A stretch of 64,000 nt of DNA, from positions 1 through 64,000 of the IMG/VR virus record IMGVR_UViG_3300021964_000041; one strand, written 5' to 3'. Within the stretch, counting starts at the first letter, position 1; every line of letters begins with the position of its first letter. Shown in pieces: positions 49,078-59,500 of this stretch. Origin of the DNA: a virus. The translations under genes were made by a program, and so were the position numbers. The notes beneath the pieces are model-generated. The model was given only the letters and a program-made list of their open reading frames with translations. It searched no databases and had not been told where the DNA came from.

Positions 49078-49175
49078 ATGCAGACTTGACCGTTTAGGTT
49101 TGCAGGACAAACAGTGGTTAACCCGCTATGTAAGGTGGTTAGAGGCACAGGATGCCCGGTTTATAGGAGAACACA
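49078..49175 (+). promoter_or_regulatory. Structured 5' leader RNA, copy 2
   Basis: Hairpins are GTTTG-cagga-CAAAC (49098-49112), AGTGG-5nt-CCGCT (49113-49127) and GGCA-5nt-TGCC (49144-49156), possibly closed by ACCG 49089-49092 / CGGT 49157-49160 into a cloverleaf-like shape. SD AGGAGA follows. The core resembles copy 1 at 46620. Confidence 0.6.
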
Positions 49176-52100
49176 ATGGCCGTCGGTCGTATTTCGGGTC
49201 CGTTGTTAAAGGCAAACCTACTTCGTAATGGAGTGGATTTAGCATTTGAAACGGATTTATTATATTTGGATGTTAACAATGGTCGCATTGGCGTAAAGAA
49301 GACCAATCCTTCCTATGAACTAGATGTAAACGGTACAGTACAAACAACAGACTGGATTGCTACAAATTCAGCAACAACAGGTAATTTAACTTTTCAAGGA
49401 AACACAATCAGCAGTACACTAGGTACTATTGAATTGACACCTAGTGGTGGTGATCCTGTAATTTATCATTCAAGAATTCAAGTCGATTCATTAGAAATGA
49501 ACGACAACACTATTAGCACAATAGATTCAAATGCATCAATTGAACTTGCTCCTAACGGTACAGGTACTATCGAACTATTAGGAAACACAAACGTCACAGG
49601 AAACTTATATGCGACTGGCAATATTACTGCTGGCGGAAATATTAATTTAGGTGATGCTGATACTGACACTGTTAATTTCAAAGCAGATGTTGTTTCAAAT
49701 ATTATTCCAGACGTTGATCAAATTTACACACTAGGTACTCCTAGCAAACGTTGGAAAACACTAAACTCTAGACAAGCAAACATTGACAATATTCAAATTA
49801 CTGATAGTTTGATCGAAACTATTGACAGTAATGCAGATTTAACTATTCGTGCAAACGGAACAGGTAAAGTAAGAATTGAAAACTTGCTTTTGAATGAAGC
49901 AGGAAATACATATCATGTTACTACTAACGGTGATGACACAGAAGAAGGTACTAGTGTCGACAATGCTTTTGCTACAATAAAACATGCTCTAAGTGTTGCT
50001 ACATCAGGCGACAATATTAAAATTAGTGCAGGAACATACACTGAAGCATTTCCACTAGTGGTACCAGCGGGTGTTACTGTAGGTGGTGAAGGACTAAGAG
50101 CAACAGTTATAAAACCTACAGCAGGAACAAATAATAAAGACTGTTTTCATTTAAACAGTGGCACAACAGTACAACATATTTCGATTAAAGATATGTTTTA
50201 CGATTCGGTAAATGATACAGGATATGCTTTTGCTTTTAATCCTGCAGGTGTTACGGTTCCATTACAATCTCCATACATTATTAATTGTACGGTTTTAAAC
50301 AAAGGTACTGTAACGAGTGCTAGTGATCCATATGGGTTTGATTCAGGTAACGCAGGACGCGGTGCTAAAATTGATGGCAGTTTAGTTACTACAAGTTCAA
50401 TCGAAGCGGCAATGTTGTTTAATGATTCTACTTTCTTTGTACCAAACTCAGTTGGTTTATATATGACTAACGGTGCAAGATGTGAATGGTTAAACAGTTT
50501 CATTTACTTTGCTGACAAAGGTATTATTGGTGAATCAGGTACTGCTGGTAGAGGCGGCGACGGAAAAACTATTGTTGATCTTACAAACCAAGTAGGTACA
50601 TTCAATGTTGCTGACACAGTAACATTAACATCTGAAGATGGCTCTACAGTACTTGCACAAGGAACTATTGAAGCAAAAGAAATAGTTGATGGTAGATTAA
50701 GATTAACATTTGATGGCAAAACTACAGGTTGGGTAACCAATCTTGATAGAGAATCAAAAACAATTTCACTTTCAGGTAACAGTCAATTAAGTACAGCACA
50801 AAAGAAATTTGGTACAGCAAGTTTATACCTAGATGGTACTGGTGATTATGCAAGTATTTCAAGTACTAAAGACTTTGGGTTTGGTGATGGAAACTTTACA
50901 GTTGAAGGATTTTTTAGATTTGACGATGTAACAGGTACAAAATATCTGTTTGATATGAGAGATGATTCAAGCACAACTGCAATAGCAGTTTATGCCGATG
51001 GAGCCAATGTAAAAGTTTCTGTTGCAGGTAGCGACATTATTACAGGTACAGATACACTATTAGCAAATACATTTTATCATATTGCTGTTGCAAGATCAAA
51101 TGACGGAACAAAATTATTCATTAACGGATCTCAAGACGGGTCAACATATTCAGACTCCAACAACTACGGTACATCAAAACCGTTCTACATTGGCGGAGAA
51201 TATGATAACACAAACTTGTTTAAAGGATACATTGATGAAGTAAGAGTAACAAATGGTTTACCAAGATACTTAGGATCATACACAACACCAACAGCAGAGT
51301 TTGTTGGAGATCCTACGACAGTATTTTTAACACACTTTAACGGAACAAATGCAAGTACAACTGTTACTGAAGATGTTGAAGTTGCATTAGACATTGAAAG
51401 TTCAAGTGGCGGTACTGCAACAGGTATTGCATTTATTGATCTAAAACAATTTGGTGCTGAATTGAGAGCAATTGGTTCAGCAAACGTTTATGGTAACCAG
51501 GGTGTTGTTGCAGACGGCGACGGAGTTTTACTAAGACTTATTAATCATAACTTTGGATATATGGGTGTAGGTAAAGCACTTGAAAATGATGTATCAAAAG
51601 TTATACAAGCAAACGAAATTACACAAACCAACAATGGTAAAGTACTGTTTAGTTCAATTGACCAAAGCGGTGACTTTAGGGTTGGTAATGCATTTACAGT
51701 TGATCAAGAAACAGGTAACGTAACATTTGAAGCACAGAGTTTTGATATTAGTTCATTAAGTGGACTTACATTTACAGATGGCGGCAGTACTACTATTGTA
51801 GATCCTAGTAGATTAGAAACAGGCAATATTAGAATTAGTGGTAACCAAATTATTACAACAACAGGAGATTTAACTCTTAATCCAGATGGTGGAAACAATG
51901 TTGTAATTGATGGTAACTTAGATATTACTGGCGGATTTATTCAACTACGTGATGCTGATGGTGATACTAAAGTAACTGTTGAAAGCGACTTTGGCGCTGA
52001 CGAAGATACAATTAATTTCCAAGTTGCAGGAGCAACCATTGCTTATGTTGATGCTGATGGATTGCAAACTACTTCATTTATATCAGACGAAGTTAAATTA

Positions 52101-52856
52101 ATTAACAACTCTGTACAAACATTTAGAAATGATACAAACTTAGAAATTTTTGCTGACGGTGCTGGCTATGTTGACTTTAACAGTGACGATGCTATTAAAT
52201 TACCGTCTGGTACAACTGCACAAAGACCAGCAACACCTGTAAATGGTATGTTCAGATATAATACAAGTTCAAATGTTTTTGAATTGTATGCTAACGGCTT
52301 CTGGAACGCTGTTGGTGGTAGTGTTAGTGGTGTTGTTGACCAAGATTTGGACACATATATTACTGCTGAATTATCACAAGGTAATGACGATGACACATTT
52401 AGATTTTACAATGCAAGTACGTTATCAGCAGATTTAAATTCTACTAGATTTAATGTTGATACAATACATGCAAATACCATTAGTACAGAGGCTGTAGATG
52501 CAGATCTTACCCTTGCTCCAAACGGCACAGGTAAGGTAATAGTTGGTGATATTGAGATTGATCAAATCACAAATACGATAACTAATACTGTAGCAGATAG
52601 TGTTTCGAGTTTTAGTAGTACTAATGAAGGTTATTGGGACTTTACTGGTACAAACGGATTTAAAGTTCCGGTTGGTGACAACAATGATAGACCACAAACA
52701 AATGTTGCTACAGGGTTATTAAGATATAATACTCAAGGTGGTAAATTAGAAATTTGGAATGGTGTTACTTGGTCGTCAGTAGTTGGATCAAGTGGTGGTA
52801 TTACTTTTGCAGAAGCAGAAGATTTATCATTTATTAACGCATTATTATTTGGATAG
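49176..52856 (+). CDS. Tail fibre with beta-helix and LamG-like domains
   Basis: The protein has 1226 aa. The N-terminus, GRISGPLLKANLLRNGVDLA, is followed by fibre repeats (IELAPNGTGTIELLGNTNVT). At about 245-460 is a right-handed beta-helix/pectate-lyase-like part (YHVTTNGDDTEEGTSVDNAF, SAGTYTEAFPLVVPAGVTVG) shared with the next two giant fibres. At about 528-725 is a LamG/concanavalin-like domain (FGTASLYLDGTGDYASISS, FTVEGFFRFD, TFYHIAVARSNDGTKLFING, GYIDEVRVTNG), a fold that commonly binds sugars. DQSGDFRVGNAFTVDQETGN near 830 recurs in the 2199-aa protein. It is preceded by a structured leader. The host-receptor role is inferred. Confidence 0.85.
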   Translation: MAVGRISGPLLKANLLRNGVDLAFETDLLYLDVNNGRIGVKKTNPSYELDVNGTVQTTDWIATNSATTGNLTFQGNTISSTLGTIELTPSGGDPVIYHSRIQVDSLEMNDNTISTIDSNASIELAPNGTGTIELLGNTNVTGNLYATGNITAGGNINLGDADTDTVNFKADVVSNIIPDVDQIYTLGTPSKRWKTLNSRQANIDNIQITDSLIETIDSNADLTIRANGTGKVRIENLLLNEAGNTYHVTTNGDDTEEGTSVDNAFATIKHALSVATSGDNIKISAGTYTEAFPLVVPAGVTVGGEGLRATVIKPTAGTNNKDCFHLNSGTTVQHISIKDMFYDSVNDTGYAFAFNPAGVTVPLQSPYIINCTVLNKGTVTSASDPYGFDSGNAGRGAKIDGSLVTTSSIEAAMLFNDSTFFVPNSVGLYMTNGARCEWLNSFIYFADKGIIGESGTAGRGGDGKTIVDLTNQVGTFNVADTVTLTSEDGSTVLAQGTIEAKEIVDGRLRLTFDGKTTGWVTNLDRESKTISLSGNSQLSTAQKKFGTASLYLDGTGDYASISSTKDFGFGDGNFTVEGFFRFDDVTGTKYLFDMRDDSSTTAIAVYADGANVKVSVAGSDIITGTDTLLANTFYHIAVARSNDGTKLFINGSQDGSTYSDSNNYGTSKPFYIGGEYDNTNLFKGYIDEVRVTNGLPRYLGSYTTPTAEFVGDPTTVFLTHFNGTNASTTVTEDVEVALDIESSSGGTATGIAFIDLKQFGAELRAIGSANVYGNQGVVADGDGVLLRLINHNFGYMGVGKALENDVSKVIQANEITQTNNGKVLFSSIDQSGDFRVGNAFTVDQETGNVTFEAQSFDISSLSGLTFTDGGSTTIVDPSRLETGNIRISGNQIITTTGDLTLNPDGGNNVVIDGNLDITGGFIQLRDADGDTKVTVESDFGADEDTINFQVAGATIAYVDADGLQTTSFISDEVKLINNSVQTFRNDTNLEIFADGAGYVDFNSDDAIKLPSGTTAQRPATPVNGMFRYNTSSNVFELYANGFWNAVGGSVSGVVDQDLDTYITAELSQGNDDDTFRFYNASTLSADLNSTRFNVDTIHANTISTEAVDADLTLAPNGTGKVIVGDIEIDQITNTITNTVADSVSSFSSTNEGYWDFTGTNGFKVPVGDNNDRPQTNVATGLLRYNTQGGKLEIWNGVTWSSVVGSSGGITFAEAEDLSFINALLFG

Positions 52857-52862
52857 GAAAAC

Positions 52863-53192
52863 ATGGCAAACTTATTAAAAACAGCAGTAATAGCAGACGT
52901 AGGAAAACTACCAATTGATGTTGCAACCGTGGCGGCGGGAAGAAAAATTATTGTAATTGGAATGACTATGACAAATAAAAAAGATTCAACAGTGCTTGGC
53001 AATGTATTTGTTAAGGATCCAGGAAGTGTTACTGCGTATTATGCAAAAGATATTCCACTTCCACCGAATGGTTCTGCAAGAATTGTTAATGGCGGTGAAA
53101 AATTAGTATTAGACCAAGATCACACGTTACAAGTATCATCAAGTTATCCTGATAGTGTAGATGTAATTGTAAGTTATGCGGAGCAATCTTAA
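52863..53192 (+). CDS. Small beta-rich virion protein, paralogue-like to 48191
   Basis: The protein has 109 aa: MANLLKTAVIADVGKLPIDV, RKIIVIGMTMTNKKDSTVLG, KDIPLPPNGSARIVNGGEKL, LQVSSSYPDSVDVIVSYAEQ. The strand order and turns (I-P-x-x-G, a VL-x-x-D turn and a final V-x-V-x-x-SY strand) parallel the 114-aa protein upstream. It lies 6 nt after the LamG fibre with SD AGGA and is probably a fibre-attached or fibre-joint subunit. Confidence 0.72.
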   Translation: MANLLKTAVIADVGKLPIDVATVAAGRKIIVIGMTMTNKKDSTVLGNVFVKDPGSVTAYYAKDIPLPPNGSARIVNGGEKLVLDQDHTLQVSSSYPDSVDVIVSYAEQS

Positions 53193-53204
53193 TAGGAGAA
53201 TAAA

Positions 53205-53552
53205 ATGGCTGATTATGTAGGAGCAAATGTAAACCAAGTTATAGACGGAATGGGAACACGTTATTTCTATGGTTTAAGAAAACAAGATGATGGATCAATA
53301 TATCTTGCAACAGTTGATCAACTTAACCCTAATGACCAAATTGAAATTAACGTTCCAGGTGATATTACACAGAACTATAATGATTTTGACATTGGACAGG
53401 ACTTTTTTGAAGGTAGAGATGTAAACCATGAAAAGGTTTATGAAAATCTAAAATACGAACAGTACAGATGGGACTACCAAAAAATTAATTATTATATCAA
53501 CGAGGATGGTAACTTAGTCGCAAGAGTAAACGACCCATACGATTACAGTTAA
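53205..53552 (+). CDS. Small acidic fibre-operon protein, unknown
   Basis: The protein has 115 aa. The N-terminal half (ANVNQVIDGMGTRYFYGLRK) looks like a short beta domain. The C-terminal half is rich in Asp, Tyr and Asn (YENLKYEQYRWDYQKINYYI) and ends ARVNDPYDYS. I recognise no family. It has a clear SD (TAGGAGA) and lies 12 nt after the preceding gene and just before the 2199-aa fibre. The late motif of that fibre begins inside its final codon and stop. Confidence 0.7.
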   Translation: MADYVGANVNQVIDGMGTRYFYGLRKQDDGSIYLATVDQLNPNDQIEINVPGDITQNYNDFDIGQDFFEGRDVNHEKVYENLKYEQYRWDYQKINYYINEDGNLVARVNDPYDYS

Positions 53553-53555
53553 ATA
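53548..53555 (+). promoter_or_regulatory. Late promoter motif GTTAAATA before the 2199-aa fibre
   Basis: It overlaps the stop of the preceding gene. The ATG is 16 nt downstream and an SD-like GGTGA lies between, so this is not of the 5-nt class. Confidence 0.45.
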
Positions 53556-53570
53556 CAGGTGAAGTAAAAA

Positions 53571-56500
53571 ATGGCACAATTTAAACTAGATAGATTTACA
53601 TACAAATACAGAAATGATTGGACTTCTGGTGTGGCTTATGCACTAGATGATATTGTAACTGTAAATGGTAATGTTTATTATTGTACAAAAGCACACACAT
53701 CTAACGAAGACTTTTACTTTGATTTCCTATACGATTTTACATATCCGGCTCCATACAGTGCTTCGGATAATATTAACGCGGCATTTGACTTTAGTGCTAA
53801 TGTAGGTGGAGAAAATACTACTGTTGACGGCACTGGAATACAATTTCAAATTGTAAGACGTGGCGACAAATATTCAGTTACCTTAACAGATGGTGGTAGA
53901 AACTATGTATCCAAAGAGTATTTTAAAGTTCCAGGTGATCAATTAGGTGGTGTTAGAGGCGTTAATGATGCAATAGTAACTGTTGCAACAGTTGATAACG
54001 TTACACAAAACAATCTAGTTGTTCCGGGTGTAGTACAAAGTTTAACAGTAACAGGAACTGCGGCAATAACCAAGTGGGAATTGATGTCAGAAGGTTACAG
54101 TTGGAAAGGTGCTTGGCAACCTAGTACATCAGTAACTAAGCAAGATGAAAATGGCAATGACGTAATTACAATTACACCAAATTTATATTATATCAACGAT
54201 CTAGTTGAGCGTGAAGGTAACATTTATAGATGTACACAAGGACACCAAGCACTAGTTGATGCTGATTTTGGTCTAAGTCAAAATTTACAATATTGGACAC
54301 TGCATGTTTTTGGAAGCCATTGGGAAGGTAATTGGACAGGACTAAATGCATATCAAGTAGGTGATGTAGTAAGAGCCGGCGGCACTGTTTGGAGATGTAC
54401 AACAGCACACACGAGTGGAACTAATGTTTCTGGTCTAGCAGGAGATCAAGGTAACTGGCAACAAGTTACTACATCAAATGACTGGTTGAATGAATGGCTA
54501 CCGACACAGAATTACAGACCAAATGATGTTGTAAGATACGGTGGGTATCTATATCGTTGTAATTCGCAACACACTTCAACTAATAATTTTGAAAATGAAT
54601 TAGACACTGAAGGCTGGTGGGATCTAGTTGTTCCTGGCATTGAATATAAAGGTACATGGACAGCACCAACTGCACACGCCGTTGACGGAGTAGCAAATAC
54701 TACTAAGTGGAAATTAGGTGATCTAATTAGATACAGTCAAGAAGTTTATGTTTGTACACAAACACATACCGTAACAGGTACAGATGTAGAAGCAGATGAT
54801 CCTTTATTCAAAGATTATACTTCAAACTGGCAACTGTATGTTGCTGGAATGGCTTATGAAGATCAATGGGACGAAACTGTAAACTATCAGCCAGGCGATA
54901 TTGTTATGTACGGTGGTTACACATACTACTGTAAGACATTTAATTTTTCAGCAAACCCAAGCACAGAAATAAATGATTGGGAAATTTTAAGCGAATGGTA
55001 CAACTTTAAAAATGACTGGAGTGAAATTACAGTATATAAAGTAGGTGATGTTGTACGTAACAATGGTTATTTGTATTGGGCAGTTACAGATAATACAGGT
55101 GAAAAACCAGATAGCGGCCAAGTTGATACTATTAAAGTTACTGTAGGTAATCCAGGATCCGGTAATAGATATTATTGGGACGGAAATTTACATCCTAATC
55201 AAACATTTATTAGAGGTAACACCTATGTATTTGATCAGTCTCACCCAACAAATGACGGTCATCCAATTTATCCAGCAGACGCAGAAAACGGTTTCTTAAA
55301 CACAGCAGTCGGCGGTAATGAATTATTTACAGGTGTGCAGACAACCTATATTTTAGATGATCAAATAATTGATACACTAGAAAATTACAATGCAGGATTT
55401 AATGCGGCAACTGTTAGACAGGTACGTGTTAAGATTGAGCCAGATGCTCCTGCAACTTTTTACTTTGCATGTTATAATCATTTAAACATGAGCGGCAGTC
55501 AAATTATTTCAGTAGGTGGAAGCACTTATTGGGATTTATTAATGCCTGGTGTAAGTTTTAGAGGTCCATGGGACGATTTCAATGCAGATTCAAGTATTAA
55601 CTTATATGAATTAGGTGATGTTGCTCTTTGGGCAGGAACTGCTTATCAGTGTATTAGAAGTCATAGATCAGATGCAACTGACAGCCGACCAGATGTAGAT
55701 GCTAGAAAAGATATTCCTGTATATTGGAAAGTTTATGTACAAGGTATTAGAACGAACGTACTTGCAAGACCAGGTGATATCAAATCGTTTAGTGCAGATT
55801 CAAATATACGTATTCCAATTGGAGACTTAGGTACTGTACTTAAAGGTCTACCTCAAACAAATGCAGATTCAAGTTTAGGTCAAGGACCACAATGGCAATT
55901 ACTAGGTGCTTCAACAAAAAATTACTATGTAAGTTTAAGTGGTGTTGATGCTACAGACAAAGGAGCGTCAAAAGAAAATCCTTTTAGAACTGTTAAGTAT
56001 GCATTAGATTACATTCTTGCAGATGAAGCAAATAGAGCACCAGCAACTGTATTTGTTGCAACAGGTGAATACGAAGAACAGTTACCTTTAAAGATACCAA
56101 GCAATGTTGCTGTGGTAGGCGACGAACTGCGTTCAACAAGAATCAAACCAAGACCCGGTAAAGAAGGCGTGGATATGTTCCATGTACGTAACGGTTGTGG
56201 TATTAGAAACATGACACTATCAGGATTGGTAGGAACACTAGGATCACCAAATGAGTTTGGAACAAAACGACCAGTTGGTGGTGGACCGAGTTTTGTTAGT
56301 TTAGATCCTGGAACAGGACCAACCGACGAAACAGTTTGGGTAACAAACAAATCAACATACGTACAAAACGTATCTACATTTGGTACAGCCTGTGTGGGTA
56401 TGAAAGTAGACGGCGGATTACATCAAGGCGGTAATAAATCTATTGTTGCAAACGACTTTACACAAGTTATCAGCGGCGGTATTGGTATGTGGATTGCTAA

Positions 56501-59500
56501 CGGTGGCTTATCAGAACTTGTATCGGTGTTTACATACTATTGTCATATTGGTTATTTGAGTGAATCAGGTGGTAAGATTCGTGCTACAAACGGTAACAAC
56601 TCTTATGGTGACTTTGGGTCTGTTGCAGAAGGTTACGATTTATTAGAAACCCCAATTACAGCAAGTGTAAACAACAGAGATAATGAAGCATCAGTAGCAA
56701 ATGTTTTAACTGATTTAGATAATGAAATTTATTTCTTTGGTTACTCACATGCTGGTCAAAGTTACACAACAGCAGATATTGATGCTTTTTCAGGAACAGG
56801 TTCAAATCTAGAAGCAGAATTTAAAGAATTTAGAAATAAAGCACTATCGCAAGTTCGTGTGCTTGATCCAGGTGATTCAACAACTCCTGGAGGTAGAGGA
56901 TTTAGTATTACTACAGGACAAGCACAAGGCGGAACTAGTTCTGGAATAATTACTTTAAGTGCTACAGATACTGTAGAAGATAGTAGTGGTGTATATGATG
57001 GCAAACGTATCTTTATTACACAAGGTAAAGGTAAAGGACAGTATGGTTATATTCAATCATATGATCCTTCTACAAAAATTGCATACGTACTAAGAGAAAG
57101 TGACGGATTACCTGGATGGGATCATTGGATTCCAGGAACACCGATTGAAGCAAATCTAGGCGATACAGCATTTTATCAAATTGAACCAAGGGTTGAATTT
57201 AATAAACCACCTTTTGCAACACAATCAATTAACGTTAACACACCATTAGATTATAGTAGTGTTGTATATGGTGGCGGAAGATATGTTGCTGTTGCACAAA
57301 GTAGTTTTGGATCACCAGGTACGCCACAATTTATTTACAGTACAGACGGAACTTCGTGGAGTTCAGGAAATATTGATGGACAGAATCTACCACAAAATTC
57401 AGGAACATGGTCATGGCAGGACATCGACTACGGCGGCGGCAAATTTGTTGCTGTTGCTAGAGAAGGTATTGTTGCAGTATCCAGTGATGGCGAAAACTGG
57501 ACTTGTTATGAAGTAACAAATGACAGTTCTACAGTTACAACAAGGCACATTGCATACGGTGATAACCCAACTATTGAACAAACATTTAAAGTTACAGTTT
57601 CTGTGCCAGGCGATAATCCACTTTACCACTTTGATAGTGCTGTTAATACTGCACCAGATATTTCTGTTGTTGAAGGTAACACATATACTTTCCAACAAAA
57701 TGACACTTCAAACACAGGTTGTCCGATATATTTCAGTACAACACCTGAAGGAATAAACGGTGGCGGCAGTGCATTTACAGAAGGCGTAAAATATTTCTTA
57801 AACAATGTTCAAGTTTCAGACTTACAAGCCTATGCCGCTGGTTTTAATACAGCAAACACTAGAAAAGTTACTTGGACAGTGCCAAATTCATTGGTAGGAA
57901 CAAATTTATATTATGTAAACTACAACAGCACAGGATCAGGTGTACAAACAGATAGTTCATATGCTGTTGTTAGAGTTGACGGACGTAGTGAATGGCTAGT
58001 TACAGCAGACGGTTCTCCAGAATATTTTCAAAGTTTAGATGGAGGTAATACATGGACACTGGGTAATTTACCTTCGTATCAATCATATGACGGTGGTGTT
58101 AAAGCAATGGCATATGGTGCTGGTAAATTTGTTGCAGTATCCGGCGACTGGGATTCAAGTAAACAGAGAATTTATACTAAAACTCCTGGTAACACTGATT
58201 GGCTAGAAAATTTTGAACAAACTACAAACATGTCTAACATGACTAGTTTAGAATTCGGTAACAATATTTTTATTGGTACTGTTGCAGGAAGTGACAGTGT
58301 ATGGATAAATCCAAAAGCCGGCAACGGAGCATTCTATGAACAAACTAATGTATTACCTACAACAGGTAATTGGACAGTAGGTTATGGTCAAGGTGTTTAT
58401 GTAGCATTTAAACCAAACACTAATGAATTTGCAATAAGTGAAAATGGTATAGTATGGGAAGCAAAAACATTACCAACAAGTGCTAACTGGACAACAATTG
58501 GTATTGGTACTCCTAATAATTCTTGTAAATTTGTATTACTAGGTAGTGGTAATCCTTTACAAGGTAGTGGCGAAGTAAATGCTGTTGTGGTTCAAGCAGG
58601 ACGTAGACCATTTGCTAGAATGTTTGTAAGAAATACAAGAGCAAGTGAATTTTGGATTTATGATCCAGGTTCAGGATACGAACAGGATCTTGCAAACTCA
58701 GTAAACAATGCTGTAATTACATTTGGCAGAAATACTGCCGATGATGCAGATGTTTATACAATTGACGGTGTAGAAAATCCTGCACTTACTTTAACTGAAG
58801 GTAGAAAATACGTTTATGATCTAAGCGACACATCATTAACAAACTATGGCGGCGCAGTTGTAGAAGGCGAAGTAGAAGACAATCCACATCCGTTCTTGTT
58901 CTATAGTGATGCGGCAAAAACAACAGTGTATGAAGACAATGTAATTTATAGATTAGGATCAACAATAGTTTCAAGAGCAACTTATCTTGCAGACTTCGCG
59001 GCCACTTTAACACGCTCAATTGAAATTGAAATTCAGTATGATGCTCCAAGCACATTGTACTATGGAAGTTCAGAAGATGCCGGCGTACAAACAATTACTA
59101 TTGAAGAAACAGACGATCTAAGTATGACAGTGAGTGATCCATTAGCGACAGCAGATCCTTATGTTAAACTAAGAATTGCTAATGGTGTTTTACCTCAACC
59201 ATCATTTAGAAACAGAGGTACTAAATTTAGAAGTGCAACAGCAAGTGTTACAGGTGATGGATTTGCTGATTCTTTCCAAATTGGTAACAAAATCAAAGTA
59301 ACAGACTTAACTAGAGAACCTGGACCAGGTGCTAACTTACAGGTTACAGGAATTGATGGTGTAATTTATCTAGTAACTAAAGTAACAAATATTACTGGAA
59401 CAGAACCAAATCTTTCTGCAACAATACAAATTAGTCCAACAATGGGAGTTGATGAATCACCAACACATGATACTTCAATTACTATTCGTGAATCATACAG

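Noticed and set aside
49078-49175. tRNA gene in the leader of the LamG fibre
   Set aside because: The cloverleaf-like shape lacks a 7-bp acceptor stem, a T-loop TTCRA and a 3' end typical of tRNA, and copy 1 does not fold the same way at the ends.
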